A DNA stretch of 64,000 bases from Aureococcus anophagefferens. Lineage: Eukaryota > Sar > Pelagophyceae > Pelagomonadales > Pelagomonadaceae. Below are positions 8,648 through 18,686 of the stretch, piece after piece. The stretch covers positions 2,328,272 to 2,392,271 of the forward strand of contig NW_008705562.1 in assembly GCF_000186865.1 (NCBI RefSeq). The letters are read 5' to 3'. The position numbers and the translations under genes were made by a program. The notes under the pieces are model-generated. The model saw only the letters and a list, made by a program, of their open reading frames with translations, had not been told where the DNA came from and did not search any database. The first letter of the stretch is position 1. Each line of letters begins with the position of its first letter.

Positions 8648-10201
8648 TCAGGCCTCGCGCCCCAGGTCAATGCCGCCGCTGGGCAGGAAGGTCTCGCGCG
8701 CCGCCTGGGTCGGGGACCGCGCCCTGGAACGCAAGGACTCCCTCGCGGGGCCCCTGAACACGCAGGAGTAGCTCGTCAAGCCGGCGGCGGCGTTCCTCGA
8801 GAACGCGTCGGAGACGCCGTCGAGCCTCTGCGGCGTCCTGGCCATGCCGCCGTAGGGCAGGAAGGTCTCGCGCGCCGCCTGGGTCGGGAACCACGCCCTG
8901 GAACGCAAGGATTCCCTCGCGGGGGCCCAGAACACGCAGGAGTAGCTCGTCAAGCCGGCGGCGGCGTTCCTCGAGAACGCGTCGGAGACGCCGTCGAGCC
9001 TCTGCGGCGTCCTGGCCATGCCGCCGTAGGGCAGGAAGGTCTCGCGCGCCGCCTGGGTCGGGGACCACGCCCTGGAACGCAAGGATTCCCTCGCGGGGGC
9101 CCAGAACACGCAGGAGTAGCTCGTCAAGCCGGCGGCGGCGTTCCTCGAGAACGCGTCGGAGACGCCGTCGAGCCTCTGCGGCGTCCTGGCCATGCCGCCG
9201 CTGGGCAGGAAGGTCTCGCGCGCCGCCTGGGTCGGGGACCACGCCCTGGAACGCAAGGATTCCCTCGCGGGGCCCCTGAACACGCAGGAGTAGCTCGTCA
9301 AGCCGGCGGCGGCGTTCCTCGAGAACGCGTCGGAGACGCCGTCGAGCCTCTGCGGCGTCCTGTTCTTGAACATCTTTTTGTGCTTATCCAGCGCCATCAA
9401 GACGTGCGACTTGCAGCGGCCGTCGATCGGCGGCAGATTCGGCGTGGCCTGGTATGTGTCGGGTTTTTGGCCAGTCAAGCGCAGGTGGACCAGCGACGAT
9501 GCCATCGCACCCACAAAATCCTGTGGCGAGCTGGCCTCTCGGACAAATGCCACAAAATCCTCCAGCGGGCCTTTGCGCAGGAGCTGCATCGTTGCGATTA
9601 TTGAAGCAATTACACGCGATGGACGCGCTCCGAGCGTGGCCGAGTCCGCAGTGGTGAAGGTGTCTCTCTGCAGTAGGTGATTGCGTGGGACGGGTTCTTC
9701 GGGCCATTGAGGCGGATTCAGCACATTTCCTACTGCAGCGGCCGACGCCGTGAAGTCGGCGTTCCGGGCCTCCATGGGGACGACGAAACGGCCGAGATCG
9801 GCACCGCGGGGTGGCCCTCCACCGCTGGAGATGTACTCGATCCCACCGGACACATACTGGGGACGGGGCTCGGGCGGTGGTGTCGGCCCAGACCGCGTTT
9901 CTGGACGTGGGGGCCGCTCGGGCTGCCGCGCCACGTTTCTATGCGCGAGTTGGCGGTCGATGTTTTCGACGTCGATGGCCGAGCGGATCAAATGGGACGC
10001 CCGCGGTACATAGACGAACGATTCCCGATGCTCCGTGCGCTCGAACACGGTCGAAAAGGGTGCGGGGGACGCCGAAAACCCTCTTCCGACCCCTTGGGAC
10101 GCCCCGCGCGCGATGCGACGCAATCCTCGGGAGTGACATCCCGCGGGGAATGTGTCCGCGACAGGGTTCCGGTCCTCGCAGCCGCGGGGATCGTTGCGCA
10201 A
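8648..10201 (-). CDS. Element-encoded protein with four 58-residue repeats, unknown function
   Basis: About 517 residues of open frame inside the inverted-repeat element. The true start is uncertain because the first in-frame codon at 10201 is TTG, not ATG. The N-terminal half has protein-like segments such as PSRVIASIIATMQLLRKGPL and EDFVAFVREASSPQDFVGAM, then DKHKKMFKNRTPQRLDGV. The C-terminal half is four near-identical 58-residue units, each with RTPQRLDGVSDAFSRNAAAG then LTSYSCVF. I do not recognise any domain, and no DDE-type catalytic pattern is evident. It could be a cargo or accessory protein of the element. Confidence 0.5.
   Translation of the reverse strand: MRNDPRGCEDRNPVADTFPAGCHSRGLRRIARGASQGVGRGFSASPAPFSTVFERTEHRESFVYVPRASHLIRSAIDVENIDRQLAHRNVARQPERPPRPETRSGPTPPPEPRPQYVSGGIEYISSGGGPPRGADLGRFVVPMEARNADFTASAAAVGNVLNPPQWPEEPVPRNHLLQRDTFTTADSATLGARPSRVIASIIATMQLLRKGPLEDFVAFVREASSPQDFVGAMASSLVHLRLTGQKPDTYQATPNLPPIDGRCKSHVLMALDKHKKMFKNRTPQRLDGVSDAFSRNAAAGLTSYSCVFRGPARESLRSRAWSPTQAARETFLPSGGMARTPQRLDGVSDAFSRNAAAGLTSYSCVFWAPARESLRSRAWSPTQAARETFLPYGGMARTPQRLDGVSDAFSRNAAAGLTSYSCVFWAPARESLRSRAWFPTQAARETFLPYGGMARTPQRLDGVSDAFSRNAAAGLTSYSCVFRGPARESLRSRARSPTQAARETFLPSGGIDLGREA
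8671..9361. repeat. Four tandem copies of a 174-bp coding repeat
   Basis: The marker GGGCAGGAAGGTCTCGCGCG recurs at 8681, 8855, 9029 and 9203, giving an exact 174-bp period (58 codons, frame kept). The copies differ at only a few positions, so the array is recent or homogenised. Period and content rule out CRISPR. Confidence 0.95.
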
Positions 10202-10316
10202 CTCTGCGCCTGCGTCGAGCTACGGGCTGGAGAAGACGAGAACTTCGTCCATCGACGCTGCAAAAGGGCTGCTCGCAGCCTGATTGTTTGAGTTGCTTTT
10301 TCGAGGAATCGGTCGA

Positions 10317-10349
10317 GTTGCTTTTTTTAGTTTTTAGCCCGGCGGGATT
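10317..10349 (-). repeat. Right terminal inverted repeat of the 1.88-kb element
   Basis: 33 bp, reverse complement of 8468-8500 with two mismatches. The outer edge on this strand reads GCCCGGCGGGATT. Confidence 0.75.
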
Positions 10350-10535
10350 GGTGCAAATAAACTTGTTATCGTGTTGACGAGATGTTGACGAAGTCAAACA
10401 GGACCTCAAAGCGTGATCCTGCGCGATCCCGCACTCACTCAGGTGAAGCCAGTTAGTGCAAGAGGGACGGGCCCGGCGCCGGTCGTGGGTCTCGGGGCCG
10501 CCCGTCGTGCGTTCCGGGCGCGTTTTGTCGCGCGC

Positions 10536-11830
10536 CTACTCGGGCACGCGGTAGTAGTTGGGCTCGACGAAGGGCATCGGGGCGACCTGGGAGGGGATCT
10601 TCTTGCCGCGGATGTCGAAGGTGACGTCCGTGCCCTTCTTGGCGAGGGCCGTCTCGACGAAGCCCATGGCGATGGGCTTGCCGAGGACCGGGCTCACGGT
10701 GCCGGACGTGACGACGCCGACCTGCGTCTCGCCCGCGGCGTCGAAGATGGCCGTGCCCTCGCGCGCGGGCTTGGCGTGGCCCATGAAGCCGACGCGCTTG
10801 CGCGCGAACTTCTTCGGCGAGCCGTTGGCGTTGAGGTAGTGCTCCATGCCGAGCGTGCCCTGGTCGACGCGGCGGCGCGAGCCCTTGGGGCCGATGGTCC
10901 AGAGGAGCGTGCCCTCGATGGGGTTCACGGACGTGTCGAGGTCGTGGCCGTAGAGGCAGAGGCCCGCCTCGAGGCGCAGCGAGTCGCGCGCGCCGAGGCC
11001 GCAGGGCTCGCAGCCCTCGGAGCCGAGGAGCAGCTCCGCGACGGCGACGCCGTTCGCCGGGTCCGCGACGGCGATCTCGAAGCCGTCCTCGCCCGTGTAG
11101 CCGCAGCGCGTCACGCGGCAGGCGTAGCCGCCCACGGACGTGTCGACGCCCGTCATGAACGCGAAGCGCGTCATGTCGAAGCCGTCGGGGAGCAGCGGCA
11201 GGAGCACGCCCGGCGCGCCGGCGCCCTGGAGGGCCACGAGCGTCGCGTCGTCGCCCTGGTAGTGCATCTGCACGTCCATGCCCGAGGCGTCGAGGAGGGC
11301 CTGGAGGTGGGCCATGTCGCCGACCTTGCACGCGCCGTTGACGACCATGTAGACGTAGTCGCCGGCGTTCGCGAGCACGCAGTCGTCGAGGATGCCGCCC
11401 TCGGCGTTCGTGAGCAGCGTGAGGCGGCCCTCGCCGTCGCCGAGGCCCGCGACGTCGCCGACGACGGCCGTCCTGCGGAGGGGTTTGCGTCGGACGCGCG
11501 GCGGCGGCCGCGGCGGCGCGACGCGGCGCGCGAGGCGGGACGCGGGCGGACGCGCTCGAGGAACTTGGCGCGGTCCGCGCCCGTCCACTTGATCTGGCCC
11601 ATGTGGGACACGTCGAAGAGCGACGACTTGCCCGGCGACCGGCAGTGCATGTGCTCCTTGAGGACGCCGATCCCCGCGTACTGCACCGGCAGCTCGTAGC
11701 CCGCGAAGGGCACCATCTTGCCGCCGCGCTCGAGGTGCAGGTCGTAGAGCATGGTCTTCAGGAGCGCATCGGAGCTGAAGGCGCGGCGCCCGAGGGCGCG
11801 CTGGCTCGCGGCCGCAAAAGCACTAGCCAT
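10536..11830 (-). CDS. GCVT: Glycine cleavage system T protein (aminomethyltransferase), mitochondrial
   Basis: Transfers the methylene group from the H-protein-bound aminomethyl intermediate to tetrahydrofolate and releases ammonia; central to photorespiration in mitochondria. 403 residues after splicing. The leader MASAFAAASQRALGRRAFSS looks mitochondrial. Conserved blocks are VPFAGYELPVQYAGIGVLKE, SSLFDVSHMGQ, LTLLTNAEGGILDDCV, CRVTRCGYTGEDGFEI, ARDSLRLEAGLCLYG, VGVVTSGTVSPVL and MPFVEPNYYRVPE. Exons are 11556-11830 and 10536-11472. The intron (83 nt) fits only with a GC donor (GCGCGTCC); splicing there gives FLETAVVGDVAGL, the same spacing as in animal GCVT, whereas the nearby GT donor breaks the frame. 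An upstream in-frame Met at 11884 is less likely because it precedes the leader. Confidence 0.93.
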
Positions 11831-11959
11831 GCTGCTGGTGCGTGTCAGCTCAATCTCCACAGGATTTGCCGTGAGTTGTTGCACTTCTGAAATTCAGGTG
11901 AAAGCGGGCAGCCTCCTCGAATCATTCCGACGCCGTCGTTCTTGCTCGACGCCCACACG

Positions 11960-13216
11960 ATGAGCGCCTGGTCCAAGCCGCCGTCCGTCGTCTCCGTGGA
12001 GAGCAAGCTGCGGTCCTTCTGCGCCTACGCGCTGGGGAAGATCGACGCGGCCGCGCCGTCGCTGTCCGACGGCAAGGACGACTACGCCGAGCTCTGCCAG
12101 TTCTGCGCGGGCATGTCGCGGAGCCTCAAGGCGACGGCCGCCGGCGCGTCGAAGCAGCTCCAGCGCGACGTCGCCGACGCGCTCGCGGCCGCCTGGGATC
12201 TCCGGGAGGAGAAGCCGGGCCCGGACCTCGAGGCCGGCGGCGTCGCCGCCGTGCGGCGGGCCGTCGCCGGCCTCCTCGCGTCGGACGTCCTCGGCGCGCC
12301 GCCGCCCGCGCCGCCGCCGGCGGCCGCGCCGGCCAAGGGCAACAAGGGGCCGAGCCTCGACGGCATGGACGTCGCCGCGGCCGTGCGCCACCTCTGGGAG
12401 CGCGTCGACGCGGGCCGCCGCGTCGAGCGGGGGGACGGGGGCTTCGAGCTCGCGCTCCAGCACCGCGGCGTCCGCGACGACGGCGCGGACCCCTGCGACT
12501 CGCCGCTCTTCGCGAGCTGCGACAAAAATCACGCGTTCTGGAAGTCGCCGGTCACGAAGGCCTTCGTGGCGTTGCTCGACAACTACGAGCGCGAGACGGG
12601 CAAGGCCGAGGTCTTCACGCGGACCGAGAAGCGGGAGATGGACGAGTTCCTAGACCTCCTGGTCGCGACGCCCCACATGCGCTTCGTCTTGGAGTACCTG
12701 CAGCGCCACGGCAGGGACGCGCGCGCGAAGAAGCTGCGGAGCGCCCTCGACCTGAAACACCTCCTCTTCGACCTCTGGTTCGCGCCCTACCGGCGCTTCA
12801 AGCCCAACGACAGCTCGGGCTTCGAACACGTCTTCGTCGGCGAGGAGAGCCGGGGCGCCATCACGGGCCTCCACAACTGGGTCCAGTTCTATCTGGAGGA
12901 GAAAAAGGGCAACGTCAACTACCTGGGCTGGACGGGGCGCCAGGACCGCCACGCGGACGACGACGTCCACGTGGTCACGGTCAAGTTCTCCTGGGCCGAC
13001 GACGACCCCGAGCTCGAGGTCAAGCCCATGTCGACGATGCTCTGCGGGTCCACCGTCGAGTTCGAGTTCGCGGCTTTGACGCTCGCGTTCCTCGCGGGCG
13101 ACCAAAACGGCGACACGAAGCTCGCGCTCGGCGACGAGCAGCTCCGCATCGTCTGCCACGCGATGCGCTCCAAGTTCGGCGCGCACGTCGGCTCGGCCTA
13201 CTTCGAGCTCGCGTAA
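11960..13216 (+). CDS. EndoU-family endoribonuclease
   Basis: 418 residues, single exon. The C-terminal 270 residues are an EndoU (XendoU) domain: FWKSPVTKAFVALLDNYERE, then the catalytic set His in FEHVFVGE (about 288), His in GLHNWVQFYLEEKKGNVNYL (about 304) and Lys in VVTVKFSW (about 340). Members cut RNA at uridines, usually with Mn2+. The N-terminal 150 residues are helical (KLRSFCAYALGKIDAAAPSL) with a short Ala/Pro linker and are not recognised. No signal peptide, so probably intracellular. The Met at 11960 is preferred over the one at 11942. Confidence 0.9.
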   Translation: MSAWSKPPSVVSVESKLRSFCAYALGKIDAAAPSLSDGKDDYAELCQFCAGMSRSLKATAAGASKQLQRDVADALAAAWDLREEKPGPDLEAGGVAAVRRAVAGLLASDVLGAPPPAPPPAAAPAKGNKGPSLDGMDVAAAVRHLWERVDAGRRVERGDGGFELALQHRGVRDDGADPCDSPLFASCDKNHAFWKSPVTKAFVALLDNYERETGKAEVFTRTEKREMDEFLDLLVATPHMRFVLEYLQRHGRDARAKKLRSALDLKHLLFDLWFAPYRRFKPNDSSGFEHVFVGEESRGAITGLHNWVQFYLEEKKGNVNYLGWTGRQDRHADDDVHVVTVKFSWADDDPELEVKPMSTMLCGSTVEFEFAALTLAFLAGDQNGDTKLALGDEQLRIVCHAMRSKFGAHVGSAYFELA

Positions 13217-13304
13217 GGAGCGGGTGTGTGGCGTCAAATTGAACTTTCAACTTTCTGGAGGAAGCTCCTTGTGGAGTTGGGCCTCGAGGCCGCCTCGTAG
13301 GGAG

Positions 13305-16006
13305 ATGGCCTACCGCTTCGCGTCCATCGCCGCCTGCGCGGCGTCGACGGCCCTGAGGAGCCGCTGCCTCGAGGCGAAGGACGACAGCGGCGACGACGGC
13401 CGGTTCACTGTGTTCCTCGACATCGACGGCGTGCTCAACAGCGCGAAGACGCGCGCCGAGGGCGACGCGGCGTTCCCCGACGCGGACACGCCCGCGCGCC
13501 ACGCGCCGGACCCGGCCATGGTCGCGCGGCTCGCGCGCGCGATCCGCGACGGCGAGCGGCGGACGGGCCGCGGCTGCCGCCTCGTGCTCAGCAGCACGTG
13601 GCGCCTCCGGGGCGACGCGCTCGAGGCCGCCGAGGCGGCGCTCGGGCGCGCGGGGCTCGGCGTCGACGCCGTGACGCCGGACTACAGCGCCGCGGGCACG
13701 GAGAATTTGATCGACGGCCTCTTCAACGCGATGGACACGCCGAACAACGTCGTGCCCAACGAGGCCGCGGGCGACCGCGTCGACGAGATCTTCAGCGTCG
13801 TGAACCGCCTGGGCCTGCGAAAGCGCGGCGGCGTCTGGATCGTCGTCGACGACCTCAACCTCCCCTGGCGGAACCCGCGGCTGCCCCGGGACCGCTTCGT
13901 GCGGACGAACGACGCGTTGGGGTTCACGGACGACAAGGCCGACGAGGCCGTCGCGAAGCTCGTCTGCCTGCACACGGGCGAGCCCTGGGAGGGCTGCGAG
14001 ACCTGGGACGCGAAATGGGCGCGGAGCTGGGACGCCGCGTGGGCCCTCATCGACAACGGCCGCGGCGGCGACGCCGTCGACGACGAGGTCCCCGGCTTCG
14101 CGGTGCCGCGGCGGCGGCTCGTGCGCTTCGGAGGCGACGGCGCCGACTTCAAACGGTCCTACAGGGAGCTCCGCGAGGTCGGCCGCGGCGGCTACGGCCG
14201 CGTGTCCGTGGCGACGCACGCGGTGACGATGCAGCGGCGCGCCGTGAAGCGCATGACCGCGCGGCACCCGCGCGCGCACTTCTGGCTCCGCGCGCCGGCG
14301 GGCGCCGCGGCCTGGGACGCGGCCTGGGCGCTCGTGGACAACGAGGACCCGGACGACGGCTGGGACGCCTACCTGGGGTTCCTGGACAACGGCCGCGGCG
14401 GGCTCCGGCCCGAGCCGCCGCGGCCGGCGAAGCCGCCGGCGACGGTGCCCGCGGAGGTCGCGGCGCTCGTGGAGCTGGACCACCCCCACGTCGTCAAGCT
14501 CCACGAGTACTACGTCGCCGACGACGGCGAGCGATCATCTGTGTGGAAATCAACCAGTGGAACGCCCTGTCCAGCAAAAACTTCAAACCTCTCTATCTCG
14601 ATCAAATCGAAGTCGATTCGGCTGATTTTTGGACGAATCGATCGCTCTCGTCGAGTTCTCGAAGCACAGCCGAAGATCTTGCGTCGAAACTGTCGCATTC
14701 ATTCACATTGAAGTCGGGTTGAAGATTTGATTTCCACGCAGGCTCATCCTCGTCATGGAGTACCTCGGCGGCGGCACGCTCCTCGAGCGCGTCGCCGCGT
14801 CCGGCGGCGGCATGGACGGCGCGGCCGCGGCGTCCGCGCTCAAGGCCATGCTCAGCGCCGTCGTCTGCTGCCACGCGCGGGGCCTCGTCCGCGGCGGCGT
14901 CCCGGGGCCGCGGCGACGGTCGAGAGCGTTCGACCGGGGGAACGACGGCGCGTCGCCACCGCCGCGCGCGGTAGGTCCACGGCGACCTCAAGCCGGACAA
15001 CTTCTGCTACGACGACGACGTCGTCAAGCTCATCGACTTTGGCATGAGCAAGGACGTCGAGGCCGAGGCGCTCGAGACGCTGCAGGCCGGGTCGCTCGCG
15101 TACACGGCGCCGGAGACCTTCGACGCGGGCTACGGCGCGCCGTCGGACGTCTGGGCGCTCGGGTGCATGTTCTTCCAGATGGTCACGGGCGAGCTGCTCA
15201 TCGAGGGCCTCTGCGGCGGCGAGGTCGTGACGGCGTTCGGCGGCGTCAAGGTGACGGCCGACGACGACGCGCGCCGCGCGGTCTGCGACGCCGCGGCGAT
15301 CGCGCGGCGCCTCGAGGCCAAGGCGCGGCCGAAGCTCGACGCCGCGGGCTTCGACCTGCTGGCGCGCATGCTCGCGCCGGACCCGGAGCGGCGCGCGACG
15401 GCGGCGGCGGCGCTCGCGCACCCGTGGGTCCGCCGCGGCGCGCGGACCGCGGCCGCGGACGCGCTCGACGGCGACCTCGTGCCGAAGCTGCGGCGCTTCG
15501 CGGCGCTGCCCGCGCTCCTGCGCACGGCCGTGCTCATCGAGGCCCACGCGGCCGTGCGCGAGGAGGCGACGCACCGCGAGGCGGCGACGTTCGAGGCCGT
15601 CGACGCGGACGCGGACGGCGTGCTCGACGCCGACGACCTCCGCCGGGCCCTCGCGGGGCGCGGGGTCGCCGCGCCCGACGACCTCGGCGACGTCGTCCGC
15701 GCCTGCGACGTGTCCAAGTCCGGGAACCTCACGTTGAACGAATTCACGGCCGCGACGATGAGCCCGCGGCTCTTCACGCGCGAGGACCTCAGCGACGCGG
15801 CCTTCGCGGCCATGGACGGCGACGGCGACGGCGTCATCTCGCCCGCGGACCTCGAGCGCCTCCTCAGCGACTCGCCGACGCGCGCGGCCGTCGCGCGCGC
15901 CGTCCTCGCGGAGGTCGGCGCGGACGGCGGCTGCGACCGCGCGCGCTTCGACGAGGTCGTCCGCGCCGCGAGCCTCACGGCGGGCTGGCGGCCCGCGGCG
16001 TCCTAG
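13305..16006 (+). CDS. HAD-type phosphatase, protein kinase and EF-hand fusion (CDPK-like)
   Basis: Predicted 800 residues from exons 13305-14530, 14742-14886 and 14975-16006. Residues about 35-210 form a HAD-fold domain with FLDIDGVLNS, LVLSSTWRLRG and GGVWIVVDDLNLPW, as in the Swiss-army-knife RNA-repair-like HAD family. A kinase follows: VGRGGYGRVS near 288, AVKRM, LILVMEYLGGGTL, HGDLKPDNF near 457 (HGD in place of HRD), KLIDFGMSK, and YTAPE. Three EF-hand loops end the protein: DADADGVLDADD, DVSKSGNLTLNE and DGDGDGVISPAD. So Ca2+ probably controls the kinase, as in CDPKs. Odd points: WDAAWAL(I/V)DN and DNGRGG each occur twice, flanking the kinase start, and the N-lobe carries a long insertion. 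The first intron (GC donor, 211 nt) is introner-like; an alternative GT donor at 14543 adds four residues. Confidence 0.85.
14531..14741 (-). mobile_element. Diverged introner-like intron in the kinase gene
   Basis: It shares blocks with the introns at 35799-35998 and 18108-18307: GGCTGATTTTTGGACGA, an AACTTCAAA block upstream, and ATTGAAG near the right end. The orientation matches the copy at 35799. It is AT-richer than the exons. Related sequence lies at the edges (GATCATC before, GCTCATC after), as expected of a decayed target duplication. Splicing from GC at 14531 restores GELILVMEY. Confidence 0.7.
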
Positions 16007-16147
16007 TTCCGTTTTGGGGGTTTGTTAAACGGCGGCTTGCTTGGCCTCGACGGGTCCGCGACGTCCTCGGACTCACGCTTGTCTCGTCTCGCCGAGCCTC
16101 AACGGCGCCGCGCGCGCGCGCAAGGGCGCCCACCTCGTCTAAACGCC

Positions 16148-17167
16148 TCACCTCGTTACGCGGACCATGCGGAGGTCGCCGCGGGACGCGTCCGCGGCGA
16201 GGCCCGCCCAGGCCGCCGGCGACACCGCGGTGGGCCCGCCGGCCGCGGCGACGGCGCGCACGACATCGCCGTCGACGCGCGCCGTCGCGTCGAGGCCCCG
16301 CGCGGCGAGCGCGGCGAGCGTCGCGGCCCACGTCGCGTCGTTGCGGACGGCGTTCGCGAGGTAGACGGCCGCGGCCGGGTTCGCGTCCAGCGCCCCGGCG
16401 AGGGCCCCGGCGAGCGCCGGCGCGACGGCGGCGTCGTAGACGCAGTCCGCGGCGACGACGGCGTCGAAGGCGCCCGAAGACGCGTAGAACGCGGCGGCCT
16501 CGTCCCACGCGAACTCGGCGACGGCCACGCGGCCGCCGCCCGCGAAGCCGTTGAGGTCCGCGTTGTGGCGCAGGTTCGTCACGACGCGGCCGTCGCCGTC
16601 CGTCAGCACGACGCGCGCCGCGCCCGTCGCCGCGAGCGCGAGGCCGCAGAGGCCGACGCCGGCGCCGAGCTCGAGGACCGACCGGCCGGCGAAGCGCCGC
16701 GGGTCCGCGAGGGCCCACTCCGCGAAGAGGAGCGCCGCGGGCCAGAGCCGCAGGCCCACCTCGTTGGACCGGTCGAAGGTCCGCAGCGACACGCAGCGGC
16801 CGGGCGCGACGTCGACGGTCACGTGGCCGCGGCCGTCGTCGCCGCCGGACGCCGTCGCCGCGGCCGCGAGCAGCTCGAAGACGCCGTCGTCCAGCTCCGC
16901 CTCGCCCGCGCGCTCCGCCGCGGCGACGAGGGCGCCGAAGACGCGCCGCTGGTAGTCGGCGCGCGGCGGGCAGCGCGCGAGGATGTCGTCGCCGCGCACG
17001 AGCTGCGAGAAGGCCGCCATCGTCGACGCGTCCGTGCTGCCCAAAGCCGCGAGGATCTCCTTCGCTGGCGAGCAGCGGCGGTATTCCTTGAGAGCGAGGG
17101 CGGCGGCCATTGCGTGTGGCGCGGCGGCCGAGTCCAGCTCGAGGGCAGCCAGCTCGAGGGCAGCCAT
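16148..17167 (-). CDS. EEF2KMT/FAM86-like protein lysine methyltransferase
   Basis: 339 residues from the ATG at 17167; a second ATG at 17110 is also possible. Rossmann methyltransferase of the METTL21/FAM86 family (Methyltransf_16). Motifs are GLRLWPAALLFAEWALADP, the SAM-binding SVLELGAGVGLCGLALA near residue 165, VVLTDGDGRVVTNLRHNADL and the acidic AFDAVVAADCVYD. FAM86/EEF2KMT trimethylates a lysine of elongation factor 2. The N-terminal helical part and placement of FAEWALADP before motif I resemble that branch, but assignment to one substrate is inference. Head-to-head with the NEMP gene across 119 bp, so a shared promoter is likely. Confidence 0.75.
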   Translation of the reverse strand: MAALELAALELDSAAAPHAMAAALALKEYRRCSPAKEILAALGSTDASTMAAFSQLVRGDDILARCPPRADYQRRVFGALVAAAERAGEAELDDGVFELLAAAATASGGDDGRGHVTVDVAPGRCVSLRTFDRSNEVGLRLWPAALLFAEWALADPRRFAGRSVLELGAGVGLCGLALAATGAARVVLTDGDGRVVTNLRHNADLNGFAGGGRVAVAEFAWDEAAAFYASSGAFDAVVAADCVYDAAVAPALAGALAGALDANPAAAVYLANAVRNDATWAATLAALAARGLDATARVDGDVVRAVAAAGGPTAVSPAAWAGLAADASRGDLRMVRVTR

Positions 17168-17286
17168 CACCTGCTCGACCGCTCGCCAAAAAGTCTTCTG
17201 GCATTTTTTAAAACGATGGCGCGTCGCTGAGCTCGCGCTCGCCTGCTCATCTGCGCCAACGCCGCCGCGCTTCCGCCGCCCTCAGC

Positions 17287-18686
17287 ATGCGCGCCGCGCT
17301 GCTCGTCCTCGCCGCCGCCCAACGCGCCGCCGCCCTCAGCTCGCAGCCGCCCTTCGAGGACTGCGTGCCGGGCTACCCGGCGTGGCACGTCTGGCGCGTG
17401 TTTTCCAGCCACACGGCCGTCGTCGAGGGCGAGAACCTGCGGCGCCTGCGCGTCACGCGCAAATCGCTGGACAGCTCCGTCGCGACGTTCGCGAGCTACG
17501 TCGCGCGGCGCGTGGTCCACGGCGCCGCGGAGCTGCACTACGAGGACCCCGTCGTCGGCTGCCCCGCGCCGTGGGCGTCGGACGCGACGCGGTGCGCGCT
17601 CCACTTCTCGCCCTTCGCGCGCGCGTGCGTCCGCGTCGAGGCGCGGCGCCGCTTCCGCCTCGGCGTCGACCGCAACGCGTCCGTGACCTGGGGCGACGCG
17701 TCGACGGCGCGCCAGCGGCGCGCGCTCTTCTTCGGCGCGGCCGTGGCCATGCATCGGTCCGCGGCGACGATCTCCGAGGCGTACCAGCTCCACTACGCCA
17801 TGGGCGTCGGCACGGGCGTCATCTTCGCCGCGGTGCTCCTCGTCGCGCTGCTCCTGTCGCAGGTCTCGACGACGCCGACGCGGCGGCGGGGCCTCGTCGT
17901 GGCGACGACGCTCGGCTACGGCCTCGCGGTCTGGAAGTACTTCTTCCGGGTCGCGGTGCACGGCCTCGCGGCCTGGCCGCGCGTCACGGCGACCTACGTC
18001 GCCGTCGCCGCGGGCGCGTCGGTCCTCGCGACGCGCTACGTGCGCTCGACGGCCATCTTCTTCGACGCGGTCAAGGGCGGCTGCCGCACGGCGGCGCTGC
18101 TCCTCGCGTTCCACGCAGAGCAGGGAAAGAGTGATTCAACGTCGCTTCAACGTGAGGGTTCCGCACGCGATTGTTCCAAAGGAAGGATCCACGCGTCGAG
18201 AGCGCTCCGAGAGATAATCGTTCGTCCAAGAATTAGCCGAAACGAGTGGAAAATGACCGAGATAGGAGCCTTTGAAGTTGGGAATTTCGCACTCTTTTCC
18301 TGCCCAGGTTCCACGCGACGCGGTCCGTCGGCTACGGCCTCGTCGCCGTCCTGGGCTTCGCGTACGCCGGCCTGACGGACGCGGACCTGCCCTGGCGCGC
18401 GGCCCTCGGGGCCTTCGCGGCGCTGCTGGCCGGCGACGCCGCCGCGGCGCGCGCGCCGCCGCGGCGGTCCGCGGCCGCGGCCACGCCGCCGCGCGACGGG
18501 AAGAACTTCCTCCACGGCCACCGCTTCCTGACCAAGGCCGAGTTCGACGACGAGGGCGAGCGCGCGACGCGCGACGCCGTCGCGGCGCTCGCGGCGACGC
18601 CCGCGTACGCCGCGTGGCTCGCGGAGAACCACGGCCGCCTCACCGTCGCGCCGGCCGCGAGAGGCGGGGACAGCGATAGCGACTAG
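17287..18686 (+). CDS. NEMP-family nuclear envelope membrane protein
   Basis: 399 residues from exons 17287-18107 and 18308-18686. Signal peptide MRAALLVLAAAQRAAALS, a lumenal domain with paired Cys (EDCVPGYPAW, VVGCPAPW), then several membrane segments (GVIFAAVLLVALLLSQ, GLVVATTLGYGLAVWKYFF, VTATYVAVAAGASVLATRYV, GYGLVAVLGFAYAGLTDADL). The C-terminus carries RFLTKAEFDDEGERATRDAV, which matches the conserved tail of NEMP/TMEM194 proteins of the inner nuclear membrane. The single intron is a 200-nt introner. Its 9-bp flanking repeat (GTTCCACGC) supplies the GT donor, so splicing restores LLLAFHATRSVGYG exactly. Family assignment is from topology and tail motif and is fairly secure. Confidence 0.75.
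18108..18307 (+). mobile_element. Introner element (family A), forward copy, forming the NEMP intron
   Basis: 200-nt intron flanked by a perfect 9-bp duplication, GTTCCACGC, at 18108-18116 and 18308-18316. The first copy gives the GT donor; the element gives the AG. Imperfect terminal inverted repeats: GCAGGGAAAGAGTG at the left and CACTCTTTTCCTGCC at the right. The interior matches the reverse complement of 35799-35998 over almost its full length, for example GTGATTCAACGTCGCTTCAA and GCCTTTGAAGTTGGGAATTT. Confidence 0.9.

Larger units (their letters stand above)
8468..10349. mobile_element. 1.88-kb element bounded by 33-bp terminal inverted repeats
   Basis: The left end (8468-8500) begins AATCCCGCCGGGCTAAAAAC and the right end (10317-10349) is its reverse complement with two mismatches in 33 positions. 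The inside is less GC-rich than neighbouring genes and holds one long minus-strand frame with a four-copy 174-bp repeat. I see no recognisable transposase motif and no clear target-site duplication, so the class is unknown; it may be non-autonomous. It lies between the starts/ends of two unrelated genes and interrupts neither. Confidence 0.65.

Noticed and set aside
8671..9361. CRISPR-like array
   Set aside because: Repeats are 174 bp with no unique spacers, and the genome is eukaryotic.
11552..11555. GT donor (GTCCGCCC) for the GCVT intron
   Set aside because: It leaves the two exons out of frame; the GC donor four bases upstream gives the conserved sequence.
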